Positions 1 to 9,482 of a stretch of DNA of 64,000 nt are shown here, piece by piece. The position numbers and the translations under genes are program-made. The DNA lies in contig NZ_FCOM02000038.1 in NCBI RefSeq assembly GCF_001544695.2, positions 1 to 64,000 of the forward strand. The letters are read 5' to 3'. This stretch comes from Caballeronia arvi (lineage in GTDB: Bacteria; Pseudomonadota; Gammaproteobacteria; Burkholderiales; Burkholderiaceae). The notes below the pieces were generated by a model. That model worked only from the letters and a program-made list of their open reading frames with translations, was not told the DNA's origin and searched no databases. The first letter of the stretch is position 1. Each line of letters opens with the position of its first letter.

Positions 1-183
1 TCGCCACTCAAACTGGTCTGGACGGGCGAGCGCATTGAGGCCGGGTGGCACGATGGCGAACTGGTGACGCGCGACTATTACGTCGCGGAAGCCACCGATA
101 AGAGCTGCTACTGGATCTACCGTGAACGACCGAGCGTGAAGACCGAAGAAGTTCGCTGGTTTCTTCATGGGCTCTTCGGATAA
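1..183 (+). CDS. imuB: ImuB (Y-family polymerase-like protein), C-terminal end only
   Basis: Reading frame 1 is open from the left edge to a TAA at 181-183. It encodes about 60 residues with the typical end of ImuB proteins: ERIEAGWHDG, RDYYVAEA, WIYRER and a final WFLHGLFG. ImuB is the catalytically dead Y-family polymerase that bridges the beta clamp, ImuA and DnaE2 in SOS translesion synthesis. The stop lies 14 nt before the dnaE2 start, consistent with the usual imuA-imuB-dnaE2 mutasome operon. The rest of the gene is outside the window. Identification rests on the C-terminal match and on the neighbour. Confidence 0.85.
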   Translation, partial: SPLKLVWTGERIEAGWHDGELVTRDYYVAEATDKSCYWIYRERPSVKTEEVRWFLHGLFG

Positions 184-197
184 TCGGTGGTGTCGCC

Positions 198-3100
198 GTG
201 GATCTTTTCTCGTCGGCCCTGCCCGACTACGCGGAGCTGTTCGCGTTCACAAACTTTTCCTTTCTGCACGGCGCATCGCACGGCGAAGAGCTCGTGCTGC
301 GCGCGTCGCAGCTTGGCTATTCGGGCCTGGCGATTACCGACGAATGCTCGCTAGCGGGTGTCGTGCGCGCACACGTCCAGGCGAAGGAAGAAAAGCTGCC
401 GCTGATCATCGGCTCCTACTTCCGGCTCGTTCATGCGGACAAGAGTCCGGCGTTCGGTCTCATCCTGCTCGCGCAAAACCGCAACGGTTACGGAAACTTG
501 TCCGAGCTGATCACGCTCGGCCGCATGCGTGCGGCGAAAGGCGAGTACCTGCTCACGCCGCACGATCTCTCGAAGCCCGATAAAGAGCACGCGCATCTGC
601 GCGGCATGCCCGACTGCCTGGCGATCCTCGTGCCGGACTTTCCCGCGAAAGAAGATGCGCTCTCCGCGCAGGTCGAATGGCTCAACGAGACGTTTCCGGC
701 TCGCGCATGGGTGGGCTTGATCCTGCATCAACGCGCGATGGATGACATTCATCGCGGCAGCGTCGAATACATCGCCGAGCAGCACCGCGTACCGGTCGTC
801 GCGCTTGGCAACGTCGTGATGCACGTGCGCTCAAGAAAGCCGCTGCAAGATACGATGACGGCAATTCGCATTGGCAAACCCGTGGCCGCGTGTGGCTACG
901 ATCTTGCGCCCAACGCAGAGCAGCATTTGCGCTCGCGACTACGGCTCGCCAATCTGTATCCTGCCCATGCGATCGCACAGACGCTCAACATTTTGGAACG
1001 TTGCACGTTCTCGTTGGACGAACTGCGCTACGAGTATCCCGACGAACTCGTGCCCGAAGGCTTCACGCACGAGGCGTATCTGCGGCAGGAGACGTATATC
1101 GGCGCACACAAGCGCTTTCCGGCCGGCATCCCGCTTGAGGTGCAGCAGCAGATCGAGCATGAGCTGCAGCTGATCCGCGAGATGCGATACGAGGCCTACT
1201 TTCTCACGGTCTACGACATCGTGCGTTTCGCGCGCAGCCAGCACATCCTGTGTCAGGGTCGTGGGTCTGCGGCAAACAGCGCCGTCTGCTACTGCTTAGG
1301 CGTCACTGAAGTCGATCCCTCGCGCGGCAATATGCTGTTTGAGCGGTTCATCTCCAAAGAACGCGGAGAGCCGCCCGACATCGACGTGGACTTCGAGCAT
1401 CAACGGCGTGAAGAAGTCATCCAGTACATCTATCGCAAGTACGGACGTGACCGTGCCGCCATCGCCGCGGCCGTCTCGACCTATCGGCCGCGTGGCGCGC
1501 TGCGCGAAACGGGCAAGGCGCTCGGCATCGATCCACAGATCGTCGACAAGGTCGCGAAGAGTCACCAGTGGTTTGATCACTCTCAGGACCTGTTGCGTCG
1601 CTTCGAGGAGTCCGGTCTCGATCCGGCCAACCCGCTCATTACGATGTGGGCGAAGCTCGCCGCCGAGATATTGAATTTTCCGCGACATCTGTCGCAGCAC
1701 TCAGGTGGCTTCGTCATCAGCCGAGGCAAGCTCACGCGGCTCGTCCCCGTCGAGAATGCCGCGATGGCGGACCGGAGTGCGATTCAGTGGGATAAGGACG
1801 ACCTCGAAGCGTTGGGGCTTCTGAAGATCGACGTGCTCGCGCTTGGCATGTTGTCGGCGATTCGCCGCGCGCTGGATATCGTCTCGGAGCAGCGCGGCGA
1901 GCGCTTCGAAATGCAGGACATTCCGCCAGAGGATGCTGAGACGTACGAGATGATCTCGCAGGCGGACACGGTCGGGGTGTTTCAGATCGAGTCACGCGCG
2001 CAGATGAGCATGTTGCCGCGCATGCAACCCCGCACCTTTTACGACCTTGTCATCGAAGTTGCGATCGTGCGCCCCGGCCCGATCCAGGGCGGCGCCGTGC
2101 ATCCTTATCTTCGGCGGCGTCAGAAGATCGAGCCCGTCACCTACCCGAGCGCTGCGCTCGAGACCGCGCTCGGTCGCACGCTCGGTGTGCCAATCTTCCA
2201 GGAGCAGGTGATGCAGGTCGCCATTCTCGCGGCGGGTTTTACGCCGGGCGAGGCGGATCAACTGCGACGAGCGATGGCGGCCTGGAAACGCAAGGGCGGT
2301 CTGGAAAAGTACTACGACCGCATCGTCAACGGCATGCAGGAGCGCGGCTACGAAAAGTCGTTTGCTGAAGCCATCTTCGAGCAGATCAAAGGGTTCGGCG
2401 AATATGGATTTCCGGAAAGTCACGCAGCGAGCTTCGCCCTACTCGTGTATGCCAGCAGCTGGCTCAAATGCCACGAACCGGCTGCGTTCCTCACGGCGAT
2501 GCTGAACTCGCAGCCGATGGGCTTCTACTCGCCGTCACAACTCGTGCAGGATGCGAAGCGTCACGGTGTCGAGGTGGTGCCAATCGACATCACGATCAGC
2601 GGCTGGGACTCGGTACTCGAGCGCCGCGTCGATCGTGCGAAATCCGTCGTTCGTCTCGGGTTGTCGTTGCTCAAGGGCATGCGTGACGGTGCGGCGGAGC
2701 GCATCGAGAATGCACGGGCCGTGAAGCCCTTCGTCAGTGTGAGCGACCTCGCGCGCCGTGCGCAGCTTGATCGGCATGACCTTCAGGTGCTCGCCGCAGC
2801 CAACGCGTTGCAATCGTTGGCGGGAAATCGAAGGGAAGCCTTATGGCAATCGGTCGCAGCAGTCCCCGACCGCGACATCCTCGCCGACAGCCGGATCGAC
2901 GATGAGACGCCCGAACTTGGCGCACCGACCGAGGCCGAAGACATCGTCAGCGACTACAACGCGTCCGGGCTGACCTTGGGCCGGCATCCGCTTTCGCTTC
3001 TGCGCCCTGTCCTGCTGGAACACCGGCTCATGCCCGCCGCGACATTACGCACCTATCGCAACGGACGCCTGGCACGGGGTTGCGGACTCGTCACGGTAAG

Positions 3101-3347
3101 GCAAAGACCGGGCACCGCCAAGGGCGTCATGTTCGTGACCCTGGAAGACGAGACGGGCAATGTCAACGTGATCGTCTGGCCCTCGCTACTCGAGAAGCAA
3201 CGAAAGGAGGCATTGGGCGCAGCGCTGCTCGCCGTGTATGGCACGTGGCAGTGCGAAGGCGAGGTCCGACACCTCGTTGCCCAGCGGCTGATCGACATGT
3301 CGCATCTGCTCGGCGGCCTGACGACCGTGAGTCGCAACTTTTGCTGA
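198..3347 (+). CDS. dnaE2: Error-prone DNA polymerase DnaE2 (ImuC)
   Basis: A 1049-residue C-family polymerase, the usual DnaE2 length. It begins at a GTG, with PHP-domain sequence at the start (FTNFSFLHGASH). The polymerase core carries GRGSAANSAVCYCLG near residue 355 and PDIDVDFEH near 395, followed by the motifs around ALGLLKIDVLALGML and RPGPIQGG. An OB fold sits at the C-terminus (GVMFVTLEDETGNVNVIVW). DnaE2 does mutagenic lesion bypass together with ImuA and ImuB, and imuB lies 14 nt upstream, so the two are probably co-transcribed. Regulation by LexA would act on a promoter outside the window. No defect is seen. Confidence 0.95.
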   Translation: MDLFSSALPDYAELFAFTNFSFLHGASHGEELVLRASQLGYSGLAITDECSLAGVVRAHVQAKEEKLPLIIGSYFRLVHADKSPAFGLILLAQNRNGYGNLSELITLGRMRAAKGEYLLTPHDLSKPDKEHAHLRGMPDCLAILVPDFPAKEDALSAQVEWLNETFPARAWVGLILHQRAMDDIHRGSVEYIAEQHRVPVVALGNVVMHVRSRKPLQDTMTAIRIGKPVAACGYDLAPNAEQHLRSRLRLANLYPAHAIAQTLNILERCTFSLDELRYEYPDELVPEGFTHEAYLRQETYIGAHKRFPAGIPLEVQQQIEHELQLIREMRYEAYFLTVYDIVRFARSQHILCQGRGSAANSAVCYCLGVTEVDPSRGNMLFERFISKERGEPPDIDVDFEHQRREEVIQYIYRKYGRDRAAIAAAVSTYRPRGALRETGKALGIDPQIVDKVAKSHQWFDHSQDLLRRFEESGLDPANPLITMWAKLAAEILNFPRHLSQHSGGFVISRGKLTRLVPVENAAMADRSAIQWDKDDLEALGLLKIDVLALGMLSAIRRALDIVSEQRGERFEMQDIPPEDAETYEMISQADTVGVFQIESRAQMSMLPRMQPRTFYDLVIEVAIVRPGPIQGGAVHPYLRRRQKIEPVTYPSAALETALGRTLGVPIFQEQVMQVAILAAGFTPGEADQLRRAMAAWKRKGGLEKYYDRIVNGMQERGYEKSFAEAIFEQIKGFGEYGFPESHAASFALLVYASSWLKCHEPAAFLTAMLNSQPMGFYSPSQLVQDAKRHGVEVVPIDITISGWDSVLERRVDRAKSVVRLGLSLLKGMRDGAAERIENARAVKPFVSVSDLARRAQLDRHDLQVLAAANALQSLAGNRREALWQSVAAVPDRDILADSRIDDETPELGAPTEAEDIVSDYNASGLTLGRHPLSLLRPVLLEHRLMPAATLRTYRNGRLARGCGLVTVRQRPGTAKGVMFVTLEDETGNVNVIVWPSLLEKQRKEALGAALLAVYGTWQCEGEVRHLVAQRLIDMSHLLGGLTTVSRNFC

Positions 3348-3455
3348 GGGTCGCCCCGTCCGCGTCGAGCCGCTCAAGCTGATTGGGTCGGTCCGGCCGT
3401 CGCCGCGGATCATCTCTTGTCTCTTCGTGCAGACCCGTCTGTCTCTTCGCGATTC

Positions 3456-3998
3456 TTACGGCGCTTCGCTTGTCTGCGCCTGTCCGGTGTCTCCTGTGAT
3501 ACGCCGCGACTTCTTTGGCTGTTTCGAAGCGGCTGCGGGCGCATCCGCCTTCTTCTTCACCTTCGCTTTTGCTTCGGTTTTCGTATTCGCCTTCTCATCG
3601 ACCTTCGCATCGATCTTCGTATCGGCCTTGGTTTCGGGCTTGATATCGGTCTTCTTCTGACGCTCCCCCGTCATCTTGCGACTTTTCTCGCCGTTCTTTT
3701 CGCCGTTCGTTTCTCCGTTCGTTGCTGAGCCGTTTCCTCTGCCAACATTGGCCGGCACCGATCTGCCGACCTTCATCGTTGCGCTTCGCTTCGCTGGCTT
3801 TGACGTGGAAGCATCCGACGCAGTGGCGAGGCCGATCCCCGCGTTATCAGCCCCAGAAACGCGCTCACGCTCGAGTTGAACAATCGCCTCGCGCCAATAA
3901 TGTTCAGCACGTCCAGACTGGCGACCCTCACCCTCCCACAAGAGATAGGCACGGACACGGATATCATCTGCAGATAGCGCAGTAGGCATTGGAGTCAT
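3456..3998 (-). CDS. DUF2934 protein with long Lys/Ala-rich tail
   Basis: The N-terminus (ADDIRVRAYLLWEGEG, then GRAEHYWREA) matches DUF2934, a short domain common in Burkholderiaceae and rhizobia. After residue 50 the protein is a low-complexity basic tail with NGEKNGEK and repeated KAD/KTD/KAK units, reminiscent of histone-H1-like DNA-binding tails. The frame is open further upstream, but those 117 residues are Arg-rich and lack homologous character, so the start is placed at the ATG at 3998; an ATG three codons later is equally possible and no clear Shine-Dalgarno decides. The function is unknown, and DNA binding is inferred only from composition. Confidence 0.65.
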   Translation of the reverse strand: MTPMPTALSADDIRVRAYLLWEGEGRQSGRAEHYWREAIVQLERERVSGADNAGIGLATASDASTSKPAKRSATMKVGRSVPANVGRGNGSATNGETNGEKNGEKSRKMTGERQKKTDIKPETKADTKIDAKVDEKANTKTEAKAKVKKKADAPAAASKQPKKSRRITGDTGQAQTSEAP

Positions 3999-4181
3999 CT
4001 CAAAAGTTGAAGTGCAGCAAACATAGCAGGTCATCATCCGATGCTCAACGCGGCGTCGCCGTCTGGAAACGGACGCGTTATGGCTCCCGTTCGTCCCGCC
4101 GTGAGCCAGCCGTCGCCGCTGCCGCCGAATGCTAAAAGGAATGCCCTTTGCTCCTTCCAACGATCTCGCGTGGAGCGCACC

Positions 4182-4357
4182 ATGACTACGACGGATAAGG
4201 AACGGAGCCTCGACAGCCAAAATTCGGAGGATCTCATTGATAAATCGGTCGAGGACCTTTCCTCGCGAGCGCTCCTCTCGCGACGCGAGGCTCGATGCCC
4301 ATCGAGACGGGCGACGGCGGCAGAGCGGACCCAGACGCAGGCCAAACATCGTCCTAG
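4182..4357 (+). pseudogene. Frameshifted small acidic protein of the 'VED-FPASDP' type
   Basis: From ATG 4182 (GGAG 8 nt upstream) the frame reads MTTTDKERSLDSQNSEDLIDKSVED and then becomes Arg-rich. In another frame from about 4270 the sequence continues as ASAPLATRGSMPIETGDGG to a TAG at 4355-4357. Together these make a 58-residue protein of the small family with a DLIDKSVED...FPASDP core seen in many Burkholderia genomes, if one base is restored near 4265. The family match is from memory. The observation is a clean frame switch that restores a sensible protein. This is either a pseudogene or a one-base sequence error. Confidence 0.55.
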
Positions 4358-4467
4358 CCGAGCTGTAAGGCCCGACATTCGCCGTGCCTGCGAGCGCTGC
4401 TGTTGTTCAATCCGCGCGTCGCTGCGGGCAATGACCATCGGCCGCAGCCGCCCTGACTGATCGCCTC

Positions 4468-6977
4468 ATGGCCTCGCCCCGCGACACCACCGCGCCTCCC
4501 CTCACCCGCTACCGGAAGAAGCGGGACTTTAGCATCACGCCCGAGCCGCCTGCGGCCACCACCGAAACTCCCGTCAGCCCACGCAAGCTCAGCTTCGTCG
4601 TGCAAAAACACTGGGCGAGCCGTCTGCACTACGATTTTCGCCTTGAACTGAACGGCGTACTGCTCTCGTGGGCCGTGCCGAAAGGCCCCTGCTACGACCC
4701 GAGCAAGAAACAGATGGCTGTGCATGTCGAGGATCACCCAGTCTCCTATGCGGGCTTCGAAGGCACGATCCCGCCTAAGCAATATGGCGCCGGCACGGTC
4801 ATTGTGTGGGACCACGGAACGTGGGAGCCGATAGGCGATGCGAACAAAGGCATGGAGGTGGGCAAGCTCGTCTTTCGCCTCCAAGGCGAAAAGCTTGCCG
4901 GCTTATGGGAATTGGTGCGCATCTCCAAGCCGGGCGACAAGCAGGACCAGTGGATGTTGTTCAAGAAAAGAGACGAGTGGGCTCGCCCGCTCGGAGAATA
5001 CGACGTTATCAAGGCCCTGCCGGATAGCGTCGTCGCGAATCCGCTCGGACTTCTCGAAGAACGCGAGCCGAAGACAACGGGACGCCCGCGCGCCAAAGAG
5101 CCGAAGATTGACTTATCCGCCGCAGTGCGGGCACCGCTACCGGCGAAACTCGAGCCGCAGCTTGCAACACTGGCGAGTGCGCTTCCTAAAAGCGGCGACT
5201 GGATCACCGAGATGAAGCTGGACGGCTATCGCCTGCTGGCTCGTATCGACAAGGGCCGAGTCAAGCTCTTCACGCGAAACGGACATGACTGGACCGCGAA
5301 GTTTCCGGCTCTGACCGCCGCGATCAAACTGCTCCCGGTGGTGAGCGCGTGGCTCGACGGCGAGATTGTCGTACTCAAAGACAGCATTCCGAGCTTCTCG
5401 GCACTTCAAAACGCGATTGACGGGCGAAACAACCAGGACATCGTGTTCTTCCTGTTCGATCTGATGTACCTGGACGGCGAAGATTTCAGGAAAGTGCCAG
5501 TGTGGGCGCGGCGAGCTCGACTGGCTACGGTTCTCGAAGACGCAGGAGAGCAACTCCTGTTCAGTCAGGATTTTGACGCACCGCCGGCCCAGGTGTTCCA
5601 AGCAGCTGCCGGGTTAGGGCTGGAAGGTCTTGTGCTCAAGCGACGCGATGCGCCGTATGAGTCGGGACGGACAGAGACGTGGTTGAAGGCAAAGGCCCGA
5701 CTGAGGCAGGAGCTGGTGATCTGCGGCATGACCGGACGCGGCGGCAAATCCGGTGAGGTCGGCAGCCTGTTGCTTGGGTATTACGCGGGCGACAAACTGC
5801 ATGACGCGGGAAGCGTCGGCACCGGATGGGACTCAAAGACCGCTCGAGATCTCTGGAAGCGACTTATCCCACTAGAGATCGACGCGGCGCCCTTCGACGT
5901 GCAGGTCACCAAGGCACGACGGTGGTCCAGACGCGCCGCCGGCAGCGAGCGGTGGCTAGAACCCACCATGGTCGCGGAGGTCGAGTTCGCCGAATGGACA
6001 GGCGACGGTGTGATACGACAGTCGTCGTTTAAAGGTCTGCGCCTCGATAAGCCCGCACGCAGCGTCGTCCGAGAGGGAGGAAAGACGCAACTGCCCGAGC
6101 CTTCGTTGTCGCTCAAAATCACACATCCGGAAAGAGTCATTGATGCGTCGGCGACGATCACCAAGGCTGATCTGGTTCGCTACTACGCGAGCGTCGGCGA
6201 GTGGATGTTGCCGCACCTGAAGGACCGGCCTGTCGCCTTGGTTCGCGCGCCGGAAGGCGTGGCGGGCAACCTGTTCTTCCAAAAGCATGCCGAGCGCACG
6301 GCGATGCCGGGCCTGACTGCGCACAATCGCAACTGTGGCCGAATCATCCGCCGTTGTTGACGGTCGATACGGCAGACGCCTTGCTGTCGGCCGCACAAAT
6401 GAACACGATCGAATTTCATACGTGGAATTCAATCGTCCGTCAGCTCGACAAACCCGACCGGGTTGTGTTTGACCTTGATCCCGGCGAGGGCGTGAAATGG
6501 AAACACGTTCAGGAGGCGGCGCTGCTCGTTCGCACGCTGCTGTCAGAGCTGGACCTCAAGGCGTGGCTCAAGACAACCGGCGGCAAGGGTCTGCATGTGG
6601 TCGTACCGCTCGCTCCGGAGTTGAATTACCAGACGGTGAAGTCATTCTCGCAGGCGTTCGTCCGGCACCTTGCCAAGACGATCCCTGAGCGCTTCTCCGC
6701 GATCTCCGGACCTGCGAATCGTTTGGGCAAGGTCTACGTCGATTACCTGCGCAACGGGAAGGGCCAGACGACTGCAGCGGCGTTTTCGGCCCGCGCCCGG
6801 CCGGGCATGGGCGTTTCATTGCCGGTCGCATGGGAACAGCTCGCCGACCTGAAGAGCGGCGCACAGTGGAATGTCCAGACGGCGCGTGAATACCTCAGTT
6901 TTCAGTCGCGGGATCCTTGGGCGGATTTCTGGTCGACCGGACACTCTTTGTCGTCGGCGATCGACCGTCTCACTTGA
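4468..6977 (+). pseudogene. ligD: DNA ligase D (NHEJ), interrupted by a -1 frameshift
   Basis: LigD is the multifunctional end-joining enzyme that works with Ku. The order is a 3'-phosphoesterase domain (HWASRLHYDFRLE, HVEDHP), an ATP-dependent ligase domain with the nucleotidyl lysine in EMKLDGYR near residue 250, and a polymerase/primase domain starting at SLKITHPERVID. The first frame stops at 6358-6360 after AMPGL. The polymerase domain resumes in another frame at QLWPNHPPLLTVDTAD and runs through VVFDLDPGEGVKWK and TTGGKGLHVVVPL to a TGA at 6975-6977. Adding one base near 6320 gives an intact 836-residue protein of normal length. As read, the polymerase active site would be lost. Confidence 0.85.
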
Positions 6978-7218
6978 GGGGAGGCCGGGCAAGTCGACGT
7001 GCACCATCGGCCACTGCAGTGCGATTTCGCAAATCCGTTCCAATCCGACGCACGCACACATTTCTGCCCCGTTGAAAAGATGGCATAGGCAAAGTCCGCC
7101 CCGCAAACAGCCGACGGCTTCCCGCCGCGACTTCGCTGTGATGTTCGATGGTTGGCATCTTCCATGCATGACCCCGTACTCGCATGCGGTCAAGATCGCA
7201 GCGTTGCTGGGGGACACC

Positions 7219-7655
7219 ATGAAGATTCTTGTTCTGGACGACGATCGTGACTTTGCAACGGGTCTGGCCGCGCTCATCGAGCGGATGGGTCATGAACCGT
7301 CCGTCGCATACGAATGTAAGACCGCACGCGCACTCGCGGGCAGTCGGCTCTTCGATGTCATTCTGGCCGACGTTGAACTGCCCGATGGCGACGGCCGCCA
7401 CACCTGCGACGGGTGAGAATGGAAGGGGCATCGCATGCGGCGTACATGGTCGCGATGACGGGTAGGTCGGATCTGGGCGACAATGACTTTCCGTCATTCG
7501 ACGGGTATTTGCGCAAACCGGTCACCTACGATTTACTCGAGCGCATACTCGAAGAATGGCGAATGGCCGCCGGCCTAAGCCGGCGCCTGAAGGTAGACGT
7601 GGCCCATGTCACTCAGCAAGCAGGCGAAGAAGCCGAGCAACGGGCCATTACCTGA
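7219..7655 (+). pseudogene. Single-domain response regulator, frameshifted
   Basis: From ATG 7219 the sequence is a CheY-like receiver: acidic pocket in LVLDDDRDF, phospho-acceptor region DVILADVELPDGDG, then a premature TGA at 7414-7416. A second frame continues with VRMEGASHAAYMVAMTG (the beta-4 Thr/Ser region) and GYLRKPV (the conserved Lys of beta-5). One added base near 7411 restores a protein of 145 residues. No output domain is visible, so the intact protein would be a stand-alone receiver. It lies 240 nt after ligD. Its partner kinase is unknown. Confidence 0.7.
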
Positions 7656-7672
7656 AGCAAGGGAGGGTAACA

Positions 7673-7774
7673 ATGGCTGCCCGTTCGATCGCGTCGGTGA
7701 CTTTGAGCTTCGGGCTCGTCTCAGCGCGCACCAAGGCCATGCTGCCACGCATTCGCACAAGGACAGTGAACTAG
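7673..7774 (+). pseudogene. ku: Ku protein remnant (N-terminal 17 codons only)
   Basis: The ATG at 7673 follows GGGAGGGTAAC, a good ribosome binding site, and the product starts MAARSIASVTLSFGLVS, the signature N-terminus of bacterial Ku. After that the sequence does not resemble Ku (ARTKAMLPR...) and stops at 7774. The remaining 250 or so codons are missing, since a different gene starts 30 nt later. With the ligD frameshift this suggests that the local two-component NHEJ system is dead. A single-base error cannot explain this truncation, so it is a true deletion or rearrangement. Another Ku copy elsewhere in the genome is possible. Confidence 0.75.
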
Positions 7775-7803
7775 ACCGTGGCGATTAACTGCAAACCGCT
7801 ATC

Positions 7804-8118
7804 GTGAGCAGAACTTCTATAAAGCTATCGCTCTCTCTTGCCCTTGCGTGCCTGCTCTCGGGGTGCGTAGTCGGCGGCATGCCGCCCCCTCCAGGAAGGC
7901 ATCTCACCGACCTCGAGTGTCGCGACCTGGCCGCACTGAAGACGAATAAAAGCCCCACGATGGCCGAGCATCAGGTCGAGTTGGGCGCGCTTCGAAAAGC
8001 GGGTTACGACCCATCTCCCTTTTGGGACGACCCCTACTATCCCGAGGACCTGCAGTACGCGCAGCGCCTCGTCGACTACTGGTTCCAGACGGAATGCGTG
8101 CCAACACGATCGCAGTGA
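7804..8118 (+). CDS. DUF4148-like lipoprotein
   Basis: A 104-residue protein with a GTG start and a type II signal peptide: positively charged start, hydrophobic stretch, lipobox LLSGC with the Cys near residue 21. The mature part contains LGALRKAGYDPSPFW and DDPYYPEDLQYAQRLVDYW, which resembles the DUF4148 pattern (E/QLxxAGYxP ... YPxxIQxAE) of small Burkholderia exported proteins. It is predicted to be anchored to the outer membrane facing the periplasm. No partner is evident. Confidence 0.65.
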   Translation: MSRTSIKLSLSLALACLLSGCVVGGMPPPPGRHLTDLECRDLAALKTNKSPTMAEHQVELGALRKAGYDPSPFWDDPYYPEDLQYAQRLVDYWFQTECVPTRSQ

Positions 8119-8174
8119 CGCCAAAGAGCGACGCTGACTCACCGCAACGATCAAATCGCCGGAAAAGCCAAAAA

Positions 8175-8208
8175 GCGAAGCCCCGACCGATGATCGGCCG
8201 GGGCTCGC
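8175..8208. terminator. Strong palindromic hairpin, likely bidirectional terminator
   Basis: Arms GCGA(A)GCCCCG and CGGGGCTCGC flank a second palindrome CCGAT/ATCGG, giving a stem of about 16 bp with small bulges. An A-run at 8169-8174 would be a U-tract for a minus-strand transcript. It lies 57 nt after the lipoprotein stop, so it could terminate transcription from either side. Confidence 0.6.
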
Positions 8209-8857
8209 TCTACAGCTGTTTTTCGAACTTCGACAACGACGTCTTTCGGATCTCGTCTCACTGCGACGCTCTTCCTGGAAGAGCGGGCTCCTCGCTAAAT
8301 CACAACTTCTTCCCGTAATGACCAATGCCCAAAAACGGAGCGACAAGACTGAGGCGCTGCAAATGACAACCGGAAGTCCGGATAGGTATGAAGTTGAGCC
8401 GGAACGCTCGGTGACTGTCCGTTGCAACGCGTGGTCAGTTCATCGCCACGGAAAGAAGTGTACGTGGATTGCGGCTCGTGCAATTCCACGAAAAGCGCAT
8501 CGAATCACGCTCTGTTCTCTCGAAAGAATCGCTGGATAGCGGCCGATGGCGGGCGCTGTCTGAAGGATTCGATGGGGGTTGCTTCGCTATCGATTGATCA
8601 CAGTCCGACGACTCACTTTATGCACATCGTCGCTCTGCAGCCTTTTGTCCTTCTCAAGCGCCTCGAAGGTTTGCCCAATCGGTAGCACTGCGCGGTAGAA
8701 CTGCACGACTTGCTACGCTGCTTGCCCGTTCACGGGCGGACGGCTCACGAGCGTCGCGAGTTGAGGGGCGTTTGACTCTGGAAGCTCGCCACCGGATTGA
8801 GCGCTTGAGTGTGCGGAACCTTTGCCATGGGTGCTCTGGACGAGGCTCGACGCGCTC
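8209..8857. other. Intergenic stretch with no supported gene
   Basis: Open frames of 60-90 codons exist on both strands here, but none has a recognisable domain, a convincing ribosome binding site or coding-like composition. I see no tRNA or repeat. A short unrecognised protein remains possible, for example from ATG 8318 on the plus strand. Confidence 0.4.
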
Positions 8858-9046
8858 TCAGAACCCCACACCTACGCCGACGCCCACACCGGAACCGAAA
8901 CTACCTCCGCCCACGCCAATGCCGACGCTGGGACCCGGTGCGTAGTAGCCAGGGCCGTATGCGGGGTCGCCGTAACCGTACGGCGGAGCGGCGACGCATC
9001 CGGAGAACGCTACCGCAAGCATAAAAATGCCGAAGAGCTTGAGCAT
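8858..9046 (-). CDS. Small glycine-rich lipoprotein
   Basis: A 62-residue product. The start is set by AGGAG six nt before the ATG at 9046 (a second ATG at 9052 is too close to the SD). Signal peptide MLKLFGIFMLAVAFSGC with a lipobox Cys, then a Tyr/Gly/Pro-rich mature part (PPYGYGDPAYGPGYY) and a Gly-Val tail (GSGVGVGVGVGF). Such short Gly-rich lipoproteins are common in Burkholderia, and their function is unknown. It is predicted to be envelope anchored. Confidence 0.65.
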   Translation of the reverse strand: MLKLFGIFMLAVAFSGCVAAPPYGYGDPAYGPGYYAPGPSVGIGVGGGSFGSGVGVGVGVGF

Positions 9047-9134
9047 GATCATCTCCTGTGCTGACCAGTCCAGCAAGTCCTGATCCCGTTGCGCGCCCGT
9101 GAGGTTTCTCGGACTCGACAATTCAATGCGTCAC

Positions 9135-9482
9135 TCAGCGCAAGTCTGGGAACAGCGCCGCCTGAAGCTGCTGGCGAGCATTGCCGCCTTGGGCGGTGAG
9201 GAACCGGTCGCGATCTTGCCCAACGATCCATTGCGGCGCTCGCCCCCGGCCGCTCCATGTCGCGCCACTCACTGGGTCGCGATACTTTGGATGAACGTCC
9301 AATCGTAGCTCGGCCGAGCTACGGCCCGTGAGTTCGCTTAGGCTGATGTCGTATTCGCGCATTTTCTGAACGATGTCGATCAGCACAAGTCTCGTCTCCC
9401 TCGCGCGCGGCTCAGCGATTGCTGGATCTAATTCGGCTTGCTTCTGTAGAAGCTGTGAGAACTCGGAAGTGTTGTTGGCCAT
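9135..9482 (-). CDS. H-NS family nucleoid-associated protein
   Basis: 115 residues. The C-terminal half carries the H-NS DNA-binding signature KYRDPVSGATWSGRGRAP followed by QWI, close to the TWSGRGRxPxW AT-hook-like loop. The N-terminal half (residues 1-55) is a charged helical region expected to oligomerise. H-NS proteins bind AT-rich, often foreign, DNA and silence it. A short tail of about 28 residues follows the signature, longer than in many homologues. A stand-alone gene next to several small unknown genes. Confidence 0.85.
   Translation of the reverse strand: MANNTSEFSQLLQKQAELDPAIAEPRARETRLVLIDIVQKMREYDISLSELTGRSSAELRLDVHPKYRDPVSGATWSGRGRAPQWIVGQDRDRFLTAQGGNARQQLQAALFPDLR

Noticed and set aside
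167..583. Plus-strand 138-codon frame over the start of dnaE2
   Set aside because: It lies inside dnaE2 in another frame and is Arg/Ala-rich, a typical shadow in high-GC DNA.
4041..4460. 139-codon plus-strand frame
   Set aside because: Only the part from ATG 4182 makes biological sense, and that protein continues in another frame. The rest is Arg/Ser-rich noise.
7825..8427. 200-codon minus-strand frame
   Set aside because: Antisense to the DUF4148-like lipoprotein, which has a lipobox and coding-like composition. No start signal and an Arg/Ser-rich product.
8209..8857. tRNA or small RNA gene in this gap
   Set aside because: No cloverleaf or CCA end found, only one palindromic hairpin at its edge.
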